This document shows, in pieces, positions 22,445-33,890 of a DNA stretch of 64,000 bases (the first letter of the stretch is position 1; the number at the start of each line of letters is the position of its first letter). A model generated the notes under the pieces. The model did not search any database. It was not told where the DNA came from and saw only the letters and a program-made list of their open reading frames with translations. Source of the DNA: Spinacia oleracea (taxonomy: Eukaryota; Streptophyta; Magnoliopsida; Caryophyllales; Amaranthaceae); assembly GCF_020520425.1 (NCBI RefSeq), contig NC_079487.1:106302141-106366140 (forward strand). Reading direction: 5' to 3'. The position numbers and the translations under genes are program-made.

Positions 22445-25192
22445 TATTAGCATTTTATTCGATTTTATTGTTCCGGCAGGTGTGAATAAAATGATTCCAA
22501 GATCCTAAAATCATTGAAGAACTAAGCACAGTTTGTCGACTTAATCCTAGAACATCTTAGGTAAGCAAAAGTCTTTTGCTAATAGTCTAGAAACTATTCT
22601 TGGTTGATAGGTACGTCTAAGAACTTATTAGGTAAACCTATCGAATTTGCCACGACATAAAAGGACTCCTTACTTATATCGTTGAGTTTCACCAAAACTA
22701 ACATGTACTCACAATTATTTGTGTACCTTGCCCCTTTAGGACCAATAAGTAACACCTCGCTGAGCAAAAACTATTACTAGATTGATGTAAAGGATATCCA
22801 AGCAAGTGTATATTTTGGCATGGCACCTTTTAACTCAATTTTTAAGTTTGGAACTTAAGGCTCTTACTATGTTGGTTAGATTTTAAGTGAACTAAAATCC
22901 TTAATCATGCAACATAATCAAGCTTTTGATCTCATGCATTTTAAGACATATTTAAAACAATAAATAACTTAAAACATGCATAAGATATTTGTGATCTAGT
23001 ATGGCCCGACTTCATCTTGAAGCTTTGACTTCAAAGTCCGTCTTGAAAATCTCCGTGGGAGGCACCATTTTCTTCAAATAGGATAAGCTATAACTAATTA
23101 CAACTATTTGATGGTTCGCAGACCATATTTGAATTGAAAAATAACTTTGGTACTTTAGACCAATTACATTCAAATTAATGGTACGCAGACCATATTTTCT
23201 ATCCTATTTGGGCCATACTAGTCACTTCATAACCTGCAAAACAGTACATATACAATATATACCATTCACCCATTCATTATCATGAATGGCCCACATAGCT
23301 GGTTAGTAAAACACATTATGCATCACGTAAACATTTGCAGCAATTAATCAAGGGCACCAATAATCTACCAATTATTCAGTCCTTATTAATTCTAATCAAG
23401 TTGTTTTAACCTTAAGGATTTGTAGACCTAATCAAGAGTTTATGACTAAAAAGCGCTCCCACTTAAACCAATAAATTCATATGCTTTACCAATTTTAAAC
23501 ATAAAAATGTATTTCTAGTCTAACCGGAAACATACAAATTTAATTAAAATTTAAAGCTCATATCAATTTATAATTGAATCCAAAAATTTAATTCAATTTC
23601 AGTCGTATTTAAATTAATTCATGATTTTAATTTTAGTAAAATAATTAGAATAAATAACATTTATTATAATTATAATATTCAAAATTAAAATCCAAGAAAA
23701 TAATTCAAATTATTAATTTTAAAATTAATTAAAATTACGTGAACTGAAATTTTCAAATTAAACATTCAAAACGATCTAATCGTAACGCAAACACCCTACG
23801 CGTTGCACGCCCATGGGTCGTACGCACACAGCCATTGCTGGCCATGTGCGCGCAGCCCATGCGCTCGTCGCATAGCTGCTGCTTCCCTATCGCAAGCCTC
23901 CGCACGCACTGATGCTCGCTGCGCGCGCCAGCGCTCATCGCACGCGAGCTATCGCTCGCAGTGCGTGCGCGCGACATCGCTCGCTGGGCGCGCGACATCG
24001 CTCGCTGGGCGCGCGAGCCATCGCTCGCTGCGCGCGCGACATCGCTCGCTGCGCGCGCGAGCCATCGCTCGCTGGGGCGCGACATCGCTCGCTGGGCGGG
24101 CGACATCGCGCGCTGTGCGCGCGAGTAATGCTGGGCGCAGCGCTCGTGGCACGCGAGCTTGCGCTCGCTGCGCGCGAGGCTGCGCGCCCTTGTGCGAGGC
24201 AGCGCGCGTTGTGGCGCAGCTCGCTTGCTGCCCACACGCGACTGCCTTGGCTCGCCCTTCGCCCATGCCCATTCGTTCATTGCTTGTGGCATACGACACA
24301 AGGCAGGGCTGCTGCCTTGTGCTCGTGCACTACGCCCTTGCTCATTGCATTCGTGCCGCACGGGCGACGAGCTCCCTTGCTCGTCGTCGCATGCCCGCAT
24401 TATACAACACCCCTTAAGGGTAACACGAAGCGTCCATTGCTTCGTGCGTGCAAGTTTTATGAACGAATCGCATAAAAATTTAAAATTTATATTTAAAATT
24501 AATGACAAATTAATAAATAATATTAATTTCATAATTTTAGGGCGAAAAATCGAAAATTTATTATCCAATTGATTTCCGATTGTTATGGATTCAAGTCTAG
24601 GTCATAAAAATTTAAAATTTATCGTAAATTTACAATTTTTATGGTGGTTTTTAATCATAGGTTTCTAATTAAATTACAATTAATTATGAAAATCAAATTA
24701 ATTCTAAATTATTCTAATTTTCAACAAATTAATCATAATTACAAATTAGATTGCATAATTAACAAGACTAGGCATTCAAACTTGTTAAACATATGCATTA
24801 GGTCAATCAAAAATCAAGATTTATCAACAAGAATCGCAAATATTTAATTTAACATCTTAAATTTACGAAATTTTGCATTCGAAAAACTAAAACCTTCGAA
24901 AAGTCATAGTTAGGCTTCGAATTTGAGAATTCTGGGTTCGGCAGAAAAATATTATTTTTGTCAAAATTTTAGAATGCCTTTTACATGCGGAATTGACACA
25001 AAAATCACTCAATTCGGATGAGTAACGAAGAAACTGCCGAAAAACTGCGTACGTATAATTAAATAAACGCAATTTGCAATTAATTAACAATTACGAAAAT
25101 TAATCACCCCTTTTAATTCTTGCAAATTTGTAATATTTAACCATGTTCATGCAATTTAGATTATGAAAATAATAAGGGGCTCTAGATACCAC
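22445..25192 (-). mobile_element. Leader of the nested copia element
   Basis: Nearly identical to 1500-4177, including the GC-rich tandem array (about 23950-24125, about seven units against five in element A). The primer-binding site TGGTATCTAGAGCC on the minus strand is at about 25178-25191. Confidence 0.85.
23950..24125. repeat. GC-rich tandem array, second copy
   Basis: The same unit as at 2985-3115 (GCGCGACATCGCTCGCTGG and variants), with about seven units. It differs from the other copy mainly in unit number. Confidence 0.75.
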
Positions 25193-26571
25193 TGTTAGGT
25201 TATGATTCATATGACAGTTCATAAATCATGCGGAAAAACCATAAAGCCAGGAAACATATTATTTACACATAATCATTTAGCATAGTTTAGATGCATACTC
25301 TTTGTTGCGTGTCTTCCCTAGCTGCGCCCGAACCGAACAAGAACAAGTCTTTAGGACTCCAAGTGTCGTCCCTCCGTAGATAGTCCACAGCACGTCCGGA
25401 TCCGCCTTAAGATTGACCAACTAGAATCGCCCTTAAGGTTCTAATATTTTCGGTTAGGTAGGCAAGAATATTGGCTGATTTTTCTGCTTAAAAATCTTAG
25501 TTTTGAATACTTAAAACTTGTTGTATAAATAATGACCCCTAGGCCTTTATTTATAGAGTTATGGAAAAGGAATCGTAATCCTAGTAGGATACGAATTAAT
25601 TGAAATTAGAATCCTACATGAATTCTATTTAATTAATTTATCCAATTAGGAATAGAAATTTAATCATACACTGACTCTTGTAGATTTAGGAATCACGCAT
25701 GAGCACAAACTCACACACACACGGCAGCCACAAGGGCTGCCCATGCGCGTGCGAGCAGCAGCCCACGCAGCGCGGCCCACGCATCCGTGGCCTTGGCGCG
25801 CGCTGGGCCTGCCTTGCGGTAGGCCTGGGCGCTGCCTTGGCTGGGCTTGTGGCGCGCGTGCTTGCTGGGCGATGGCCCGGCTTCGTGCTGGGCCTTCGTC
25901 CGGCAGGCCTCGTCCGATGCTAATTCGTACGATACGCTTCCGATTAAATTTCCAGTTCCGGAATTTATTTCCGATACGAACAATATTTAATATTTCCGAT
26001 TCCGGAATTAATTTCCGTTTCGAACAAATATTTAATATTTCCGTTTCCGGAATTATTTTCCGATTCCGGTAATATTTCCGATTCTGACAATATTTCCGTT
26101 TCCGGCAATATTTCCGATTCTGGTAATATTTCCATTTCCAATAATATTTTCCGATACGTACCATGTTTCCGTTTCCGGCAACATCTACGACTTGGATAAT
26201 ATTCATATTTCCGATACGATCCATATTTCCGTTTCCGGCAATATCATCGTTTCCGGAGTATTCATTTCTTGCCTGTGACGATCTTAGCTCCCACTGAAAC
26301 CAAGATCCGTCGGTTCCGAATATTCATAGATGGAGTATTTAATGCCATTAAATACTTGATCCGTTTACGTACTATTTGTGTGACCCTACGGGTTCAGTCA
26401 AGAGTAAGCTGTGGATTAATATCATTAATTCCACTTGAACTGAAGCGGCCTCTAGCTAGGCATTCAGCTCACTTGATCTCACTGAATTATTAACTTGTTA
26501 ATAAATACTGAACCGCATTTATTAGACTTAACATAGAATGCATACTTGGACCAAGGGCATTATTTCCTTCA
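25193..26571 (-). mobile_element. 5' LTR of the full-length copia element
   Basis: Same length and almost the same sequence as 16157-17535. It is followed on the right by the AAATA duplication and the resumed MULE sequence (TTGGACACGTC). Confidence 0.92.
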
Positions 26572-26576
26572 AAATA

Positions 26577-27287
26577 TTGGACACGTCATCATCACTTACC
26601 ACCTAAACAAGGATTTCATTTTTTTTTTCAAAAAACCCTTAACCCTTCTCTTCTATGTACCGTGTTTCAATTCCTCTCTCCTCCATTACTGTTGCTTCAA
26701 CCACAATTGTACTGGTTCATGACATCATCATCGATTTTCTTGTGGAAATAGGTGACTTCATCCACGCGCATTCAAATTTCGTCTCCAAAATCGTACAATT
26801 GAAGATGAACTTACGAACCTTAGCGTTTTTGTTCCTTTTTGGTAAATTTTGAATTTTGGGCTTCCTTGATGGTCAGTTCGTAAAAACCCGAGTTGTTGCA
26901 ATAATATAGTTTTTTTTTTTATGTTGTGGGATGTTGGTTATTGTGGTCTTGTTGAAAATTTATAAAGAAAAAATAACATTGAATTTGAAGATGATCCAGA
27001 TCCAACAGGCAATTGCTTTACCCCAGCCATAGCAATTGCTGATTATTTTTGATGAACTTCGAATGGAGAGGTATGACCGTATGAGGGATCGACAATGGTG
27101 GAGAAGAGGTAGAAGAGAAATAATGGAGAGGAGTGCAGAGATGAAGCAGAAAATCGCAGAGGAGAGAGGAACGAAAATTAAAATAGCAATTAAAGAAAAT
27201 AAGGGGAAAAAAAATTTAAAAAATAATTATAATTGTTATATGCCACGCAAGGGTGAATACCGCCTATAGAAGGTTAGTAAATTGTTT
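26577..27287. other. Internal part of the MULE
   Basis: Contains frames of 65 codons (26655-26852) and 77 codons (27036-27269, rich in Arg, Glu and Lys). Neither shows a domain I recognise. They may be captured host fragments. Confidence 0.4.
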
Positions 27288-27408
27288 GGCTTAATAATAG
27301 TAGTTGGGTCATAAAGGTTGGATTATTTAGAAATATCGCATAGGTAGGCTTAATTAAAGAAAATCGGACAAAGATTGGATTAATAATTACAAATTTTCCA
27401 AATAAATA

Positions 27409-28130
27409 ATTATAACTTACTACTTCCTATTTTTTAGGCAACAACAATTTATAAATGTAACAAAATTAAGAGAAGTAATGATAATAAAAACGATATTTAA
27501 TTTAACAAAATTAAGAGAACTAATAGTCTTAGTTATTCAAAATTAAATATCATGTTCTTACTTCATCACCAGAAACATCGAATTGAAATTAAACACGATA
27601 ATCGATTTTTTTCAAAGGAAAAATTGAAATTTTCAGAAGAAAACCAAATCAGAATCAAAACCAAATAGATGCAAAGAAAAGCCAGGGGCACAAAATGTCA
27701 TTAACTCCGTTAAACCAAAAGCTAAAAATTCAAAGATATTGAAGAGCATTATTTCAGATTTATTTATTTCAGAACATTAAAACAACAATGCCACAATTGG
27801 TAACTCATTAACTTCAAAGAATATCCTAAGAATCAGAAACCTGATAAATTACCTGATAATGAGTAATAATTTTTTGCCTGTAATCCTTAAGCTTCAGAGC
27901 CTGCTAAGAAATTCAAACAAAAATCGGAAAAAACACATCAAATCAACAAAATCTCCAGAATCAATTGGAAAAAAAATGAAAATTCAAACAAAAACGGAAA
28001 CAAATAGCAATTAAAATCCGGCCATGTCCTAAATCAACCAACCAACTGTCCTAAACAACAACCCAAGTATTGTTCAATTATGGCAATCCGAAATCAATAA
28101 TCTGAAATAAAAAAAAATGAAGGGAACTAT
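27409..28130. other. AT-rich Helitron interior
   Basis: No protein or repeat termini were recognised. On the minus strand it would be intron or downstream DNA of the captured CKS1-like gene. The remaining CKS1 exons (region NEWRAIG...HYAVHRPEPH) were not found in it. Confidence 0.4.
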
Positions 28131-28156
28131 AACCAAAATCGGATCAAACAACTAAC

Positions 28157-28389
28157 CTTAGACAGAAGGAGATTCTTTGGAAGAAGTTTAGCAACTTCAT
28201 CTGGAAGAACTACGTGCCTGAAAAAACTTAATCTGGAAGAACTACGTGCCTGAAAAAAAAAATCAAAAAACGAAAAAAAATTATCAAGAACTAATTAAAA
28301 ATCCTAATAATTATCAAAACAAAAAAAAATCCCCAAATATTATATTATTCAAATTCAAAATCCATACCTGAGTAAAGGATCTGAGCCAT
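28157..28389 (-). pseudogene. Captured CKS1-like gene fragment (CDK regulatory subunit)
   Basis: On the minus strand an ATG at 28389 gives MAQILYSG, resembling the N-terminus MGQIQYSE of plant CKS1. About 150 bp on, after a TTTTTTTTCAG-type acceptor, an exon at 28217-28157 reads HVVLPDEVAKLLPKNLLLSK and ends at AAG/GTTAG. Known CKS1 has RHVVLPPEVAKLLPKNRLLSE at this place. CKS1 binds cyclin-dependent kinases and helps select substrates in the nucleus. The middle EKYFDDT part is altered and the C-terminal half (phosphate-binding region) is missing. A short stretch holding the acceptor and HVVLP start is duplicated (28201-28220 and 28233-28252). It sits inside the Helitron in the Helitron's own direction, so it is most likely a gene capture. 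Confidence 0.72.
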
Positions 28390-29180
28390 TTTCTTCTTCA
28401 ATCGCACAAATAAAATTTGTGAAACAGTGCCTAGAGATTCACCTGTTAGGGTTTTGAGCACCAAATCAAACCAAATATCAAAATCAATAATCAATCTGTA
28501 ATTTTGGACCCCATAACTACTACTACCTTTCAAGTTCTGATGTTAGGTTTCAATTCAGGACTCACTCAACGATAATGGTGGCGATGAAGCATGACGGCGG
28601 CGGCGATTTCAAAGAGAGAGAGCCTAACCACCATTAGATTTTGAAGAAATCACTGCCGACACCTCGCATTCCGTTACAAAGAATCAATTATTAGGGGTTT
28701 GTAAATAATAATAGAGGAAAATGAAGATTAACGACGGAAAAAGAGAAAAATGCTATGGTTTACCTTCGTGAGTTGATAAAATGACAGAGAAATCCTCGCC
28801 GCTCTCCTCTACGCAGCGTTCTCGGACACGTCGCCGTCGCAAGAAGTGCCTGGCTCTGCCGCTTCTCCGGTGATTGTGTATCCGCTAGGTTAATGGTCCA
28901 GAATTTACAGGAGGGGAGAGAGGGAGGGGAGAGATTTGAGGAGCAGAAATTTCAAAAAACTAAAATGTGAGAGGAGAGAGAAAGGGAGAGATGAAGAAAG
29001 GGTTGAATGTGAAGAGGGAGAAAGAGAAGAAAAGTAAGGCGGGAGAGAGGCAGGTGGGAGGAGAGAAATGAGATAAACGAAATGTCAGAAATCTAACCCT
29101 AGAAACGTAGGCTCATCAAGCCGGATAAGCAACACATTGAGGGTATTTTAGTCTTTTATGTTGGGGACACGAAAAGTGAT
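28390..29180 (-). other. Probable captured leader/promoter of the CKS1-like gene
   Basis: Upstream of the CKS1-like ATG the DNA turns purine-rich (GAGAG runs 28890-29030), hence CT-rich in the sense direction like plant 5' leaders. AAAACCCTAACAG/GTGAAT at about 28440 looks like a splice donor. No other frame is convincing. Confidence 0.4.
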
Positions 29181-29221
29181 ATTACGAAAAAGTCCTCAGT
29201 TGTTCCTTTATATAATAGAGA

Positions 29222-29448
29222 TATTCACCTCTTCAAGTTTTTTTTTTTATTAATATTTTTATTACTCCGTATTTTTTATTTACATTGGTAAATTTTACAT
29301 TAATCAAAACGAATTCACAAAAAAACACAACAAACAACAAATGATAAATCCAAGAAAATTTTCACTTCTGATATAAATTTCTTTGGAAGAAGTAAAATTT
29401 TCCTTGAATTCATCACCTCCCTATTCCCCACAAGGCCACAACAACATA
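29222..29448. other. AT-rich spacer
   Basis: Nothing recognised. Confidence 0.4.
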
Positions 29449-30015
29449 CTCCCTCCGTTTCTTTTGGAAAAGACTACATGTACACCTAGTGTACAAGATT
29501 CTCTTGTACACCACCATTAATTTGTTGACACATCATCAAACCTACTAAAAATGAGAATGAAAGACAATAAATATGTCATTTCAACGAATAGAAAAGCATG
29601 GTGTATAGGATGCCTTGTACACTAAGTGTACATGTAGTAGGATCCGTTTCTTTTTGTTGGTTACGTTTGGACTTTTGCAGGTTTATTAACGTATAATAAA
29701 GATTAATTTTTTTATTAAAAAAATAAACTCAAGTAAAACATCAATCCACTAATCATTACAACAACAAATAAGATTGTTTTATTTATCAAAATGAACTAAT
29801 AATGAAAAAGCACAAAGATTGCTAACTTAACATACTTGGGAAATTGTAAAGAAATTTAATGAGTTGAAATAATTGGACCAATTAAAATTAAAAATTGGCA
29901 CAAAAAGTGATACAGTAGTATAATAAATTTATAAAAGAAAAAGATTCTCCCATATTACAAATATTGTGAAACACCCTAAAAAAAATATGTAATAAAAAAA
30001 AAAAAACGGAAGGAG
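29449..30015. mobile_element. Stowaway-type MITE carrying another MITE
   Basis: The ends read CTCCCTCCGTTTCTTTT and, at the right, the complement AAAAAACGGAAGGAG, with TA at both flanks. This is the Stowaway (Tc1/mariner) pattern. Confidence 0.75.
29474..29637. mobile_element. Small MITE nested in the Stowaway
   Basis: Inverted ends CTACATGTACAC(C/T)TAGTGTAC at 29474 and 29637 bound 164 bp and interrupt the Stowaway sequence near its left end. Target duplication is not clear. Confidence 0.65.
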
Positions 30016-30638
30016 TACTACATAAACTTGGAGGGCCACTTAAGACTTTACATATCTGAAACTTCTAATACGAGGGCTATTAGTTTTTACAAACCACTTT
30101 ATTTGCAAAACATTAAAAAATGTAGGGAAAGTTGTTGCCTTTCTTTTTGGCCCTTGATTGTTAGAGTCATCTTGTAAACCCCTATTCCCTTTTCTACTTG
30201 GGTTGAAGCTTGGGCCATGTACACTAAGAAGAGCCTTTTAAACCTGTGCCTCACGAGGTCGTTTCTTCAAGCCTATTATGGAGTACTATTGTGTTATTTA
30301 CTTACTTGTGTATTGTACAAATGCTACTCCATTATCCTCTGTTCCAAAATCGTTTTCTCATTTATTGTTCTAACATAATAAAAATTGGATTAAGTTCATA
30401 TGTTCAATAGATACAAATAAGTATTTAAGTTTTGAGTCGGACACACTCTCTATCATCTTAATAAATGTCGTTTATTTTGGAAAATGACATTTATTTACCT
30501 ATTGAGAATTGGAAAATAATTTAATTATAAATCTCAATCATAAAGTTTATTTTTGATTAGAAATCATTTGCTACTCTTGCAATTGCCCTCATTCTAACAT
30601 GCAAGTCACCAATTTCATCCCAAAAAATAAAATTAGTA
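30016..30638. other. AT-rich spacer
   Basis: No gene or repeat recognised. Confidence 0.4.
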
Positions 30639-31574
30639 CTCCCTTCGCCCCAAATGTGTTTCCCGTTTTCTAATAAGGTATCCCAAAATTATCTTTCTCA
30701 TTCTATTTCTTTCCTTTTTAATCTTCTCTTTGTAATCTTAACCTTGTAATTCTATTGGTTTGTCAATGAAAGACATTGTAATCTCATTGGTTGGTTTAAG
30801 TTTGGCTGGATTAATGAGTTGTCACTTTTATTTCTTAAAAGTTTTATTGGCTCACAAATAGACCTGTCAAAAATCGACCTGACCCGAACTGAAAACCACC
30901 TGAACCTGACCCGAATACACTGGGTCTTGAACAAGATTTTGTGACCCATAACCCGATTTTATCCGCATCCGAGCAACCTGAAAAGTAATGAGTCAAAATC
31001 CGACCAAACCCGTTTTTTACCCGACCGATTTATAATCATTTTATTTATATTAATAAATGAAATTATGAGGAACTTTAAGCATATAAAACACATTGTTGTT
31101 ATTATTGTTGGGTGTAATATGATTATGATTTTAATTATATGTCACTTTATGGTTGAATTGACTAAATATAAACTTGTGTAGGAAAGTTTGTTAATTTGTA
31201 CCCATATTTTGTATATTTATTACCTAAATTGATGAAAATATAATACGCGTTTTAAAATCTCTCAACCCGTTGGGTCGACCCGAATCCGAAAGTTCTATGT
31301 CTTGAACAAGCATTAGTAAACACAAACCCGAAAGTGACGACCTGAATTAACCCGAAGCCAAAAATATAATTTTACAACCCGACCCGACCGACCCGTTTGA
31401 CAGGTCTACTAGTCACAACCCTTACAATTATTTTGTTTTTTTTATGAAAATGAAATTAAAAAAACAACAGTTTTCCATAAAAGTACAACAGTGATAGTTA
31501 ATCTTGTAATGTCCCATTTTCCTTAATAACAACGTAAAATGACAAAAGGGAAAAACATTTAGGGACAAAGGGAG
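30639..31574. mobile_element. Stowaway-type element with a nested hAT-like MITE
   Basis: The left end CTCCCTTCGCCCCAAATGTG and right end (complement of CTCCCTTTGTCCCTAAATG) are inverted, with TA flanks. A second TIR element occupies 30859-31408. Confidence 0.75.
30859..31408. mobile_element. hAT-like MITE (TAGACCTGTC ends, CCCGACCCGA repeats)
   Basis: Inverted ends TAGACCTGTC / GACAGGTCTA, with GACCCGA-type words near both ends. Same family as 45271-45818. TCACAA occurs just outside each end (30852-30857 and 31413-31418), a possible imperfect target duplication. Confidence 0.65.
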
Positions 31575-31712
31575 TATAGTTTTATTGAGTTGGGACAGTA
31601 AACGAGACAGGAATTTGAGAAAAATGATCCCAACACATTGTAGTTATTCTTTACCGGACCCGTATTGATTAACGCCCATGGCAATTCCCCATTTGATACA
31701 CGTTCTAATTAA

Positions 31713-31786
31713 TCTATATAAAAGAGAGGAAATCAATGTGGTGATGACAAATGTCACCTTATGATTCGCTTCTCTTTTAATATAAA
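31713..31786 (+). repeat. Helitron-like 5' module, copy 1
   Basis: TCTATATAAAAGAGAGG, then GTGATGACAAATGTCAC, then the inverted TTCTCTTTTA, so the module can fold back on itself. Confidence 0.6.
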
Positions 31787-31959
31787 AAAATAATTAAAAT
31801 AAGTAATCTAAATTTACTTTGTCTTATTTAAGGAAAAATATGCACCATGAAAATATTTTTCACTGCTCTTAAATAATCTGTTAATAATAAATATTCTAAA
31901 AAATTTACGTAAAAATAAAATTACCAATATATTTTAATTCTTAAACATTCATATATTAT

Positions 31960-32882
31960 GTTTCTATCTCTTTTATTTTTCCTAAAACTAAAAGTCTGAC
32001 TACTTTATATGTTACCAGATTAAATAAATAAATAAAAAATTATTACGGAATAATAAACATACTCTATTTATTATGACATGTGATTGTGTCAATTATTTTA
32101 AAACAAATGGAGCATGTTTATTTATTTGCAAGGACCAACATATTATCAAACCCAATTTACATTTTTCTTAAATCAATATATACTTTTAAGTGAATTAGAC
32201 ATACAGTGTACTTAGTATTCTACTTCCTCTCCCGAATGATCTTTACATTAACTATTTGCACTATAATTAAATGTTATACATTATGTTAAATATCATATCT
32301 CTTAATTTACCCAAAAAAAAGAGTTATCTCTGCTATTTTTTAGTCTTACTACTTTATATTTACTCCATTTAACAAAAAATAATATAGAAAATTGTTACGG
32401 AATACTCCATATGTCCCTTAATACTCGCACCGTTTTGACTTTTTGCACTATTCACATAATTCATTTTGACCCTATTTTATTTATAGTATATGAAAACAAA
32501 TGTTAGTATAGAATATATTGTTTTCTTCATCTTAATATAAAATTTTCAAAATTATTAATATTTTTATAAGTTTTTATAATATGTAGTTAGAGATATTGGT
32601 GGTCAAAGTTGTACATTGGCAAGCGTGTCCAGTCAAAACGGTGCGAGCATTGAGGGACGGAGGGAGTAACAAACATGCTTCATTTAATATGGCATGTGAC
32701 CGTATCATTTATTTTAAAATAAATGAAGTATGTTTATTTATTTACAAGGACCAACATATTTATCTAACTGAATTTACAATTTTCTTCAATCAGTACATAC
32801 TTTTAGTTGAATTAGACTTAGTTAGAATTCCTAGCTCCGTTCCCGAATGATCTTTACGTTAACTATTTGCACCATAATTAAA
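31960..32882. repeat. Tandem direct repeat (about 320 bp), second copy split by a MITE
   Basis: About 31960-32275 and 32303-32882 (the latter minus the Stowaway at 32405-32666) are diverged direct repeats. Shared landmarks include GTTACGGAAT, ATGTTTATTTATTT, AAGGACCAACATATT and CGAATGATCTTTAC. Boundaries are approximate. Confidence 0.7.
32405..32666. mobile_element. Stowaway MITE
   Basis: Inverted ends (about 35 bp) around TCGCACCGTTTTGACT, outermost CTCC...GGAG, TA on both sides. Same family as 44926-45185. The 84-codon frame over it is spurious. Confidence 0.85.
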
Positions 32883-32940
32883 GAATTTTGGTAAGTATGT
32901 GATGATATATATGTGCAAATAGGAAAATGAGTGACTATAA

Positions 32941-33165
32941 GACTCTGTTTTATTAGACTTATTTTAGATAAGTTCAAATAAGTTTAGATAAGTTCATTTA
33001 AGATAAGCTCAGTTAAGATAAGTTCATAAAAAAAAAATCATACATTTTCACACAAATAATTTTATTTCAAACAAACAAGTTCAGTGAGTTAAGTGAAGTT
33101 TAGATGAGTTCATACATGTTTAGATAATATAAGTTCAAACAAAATAAGTTGAATGAAATAGAACC
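32941..33165. mobile_element. Tourist-like MITE (TAA duplication)
   Basis: Ends GACTCTGTTTTATT and the complement of GGTTCTATTTCATT, flanked by TAA (32938-32940 and 33166-33168), the PIF/Harbinger pattern. Internal AGATAAGTTCA words repeat. Confidence 0.75.
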
Positions 33166-33890
33166 TAATTAAATCAACAATGCAAGTGGTTGAAATCTAA
33201 TATTAAAGTATTGTGAGTGAGTAATTTGTGGTTGACGTACTCCTATAATAAAATCTTGTAAGTTGTATGTTGTGGTGGGGAAAATGAGGTTATAAATGTA
33301 AAATTTACATGCCTAAAATGAAACAAATCAGAGTGGAAAGAACTTTTAGGAAATGACTAAAACATAAAGAATAAAGATCTTAAGTGCATGAACGAAGACA
33401 ATTGTAGAAATGATGAGTTTAGAGAATGTTTGTCTCACATCTGTGCTAGCTAGAAGGGAATCGGAGAAATATGGGGATAACATATTTGTCAATATAATAA
33501 TAAAGAATGATTTATTTAAGGTTCCAAACTCACATGCGACACATATTTGCTCATTCTAAATACGAAATATTAATTTAATTTGTAGTTTAAGAATAATTTT
33601 TAAATAGCTAATTTAATGTCTATATATATTCTCAAAAGCATAAAGGGTTAATATAGGATTAAAAGGTGATTTAGATAAAAATTAAATAAATTAAAAAGAA
33701 ATAAAAGGTGGTGGGTAATATGAATCTTTGGTCGAAAAGGTGGGTGGACATTTTAATGGTATGTTTATGAATACATCACTTTCGGGAGGTGGCGCAATGA
33801 TAATTTTGAAATTTCTAACTCCATAAGTTAGACTTTATAATGGTTATATCTTATAAAAGGTTTATATTATTCTATTAGTTTAATAATATA

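Larger units (their letters stand above)
16157..26571 (-). mobile_element. Full-length Ty1-copia element (element A family), coding region decayed
   Basis: Two 1379-bp LTRs (16157-17535 and 25193-26571) bound a 10,415-bp element flanked by AAATA (16152-16156 and 26572-26576). By eye the LTRs differ at only two or so places (for example near 16275/25311 and 16854/25890), so the insertion is recent. Primer-binding site and polypurine tract are present. The leader matches element A, but the gag-pol region has no long open frame. Confidence 0.93.
15828..27399. mobile_element. Mutator-like element (non-autonomous), split by a copia insertion
   Basis: Terminal inverted repeats of about 112 bp (15828-15939 and 27288-27399) start GGAAAATTTGTAATTATTAA. 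They are flanked by the 9-bp duplication AAATAAATA (15819-15827 and 27400-27408). Long inverted repeats with a 9-bp duplication indicate the Mutator superfamily. Without the 10.4-kb copia insert and its duplicated 5 bp it is about 1.15 kb, far too short for a transposase. Confidence 0.85.
14418..29221 (-). mobile_element. Helitron (minus strand), enlarged by nested insertions
   Basis: Read on the minus strand, the 5' end is TCTCTATTATATAAAGGAAC starting at 29221 and preceded by A. The 3' end is CTAG at 14421-14418 followed by T, an A/T insertion site. Ten bases inside the 3' end is a perfect 6-bp stem hairpin, GCACGCATCGCGTGC (14430-14444). These are the standard Helitron signatures (5' TC, 3' CTRR, subterminal hairpin, AT target, no duplication). 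Without the nested elements it would be about 3.2 kb. No Rep/helicase is present, so it is non-autonomous. It carries a CKS1-like gene piece at 28157-28389 and UTR-like sequence at 15462-15780. Confidence 0.78.
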
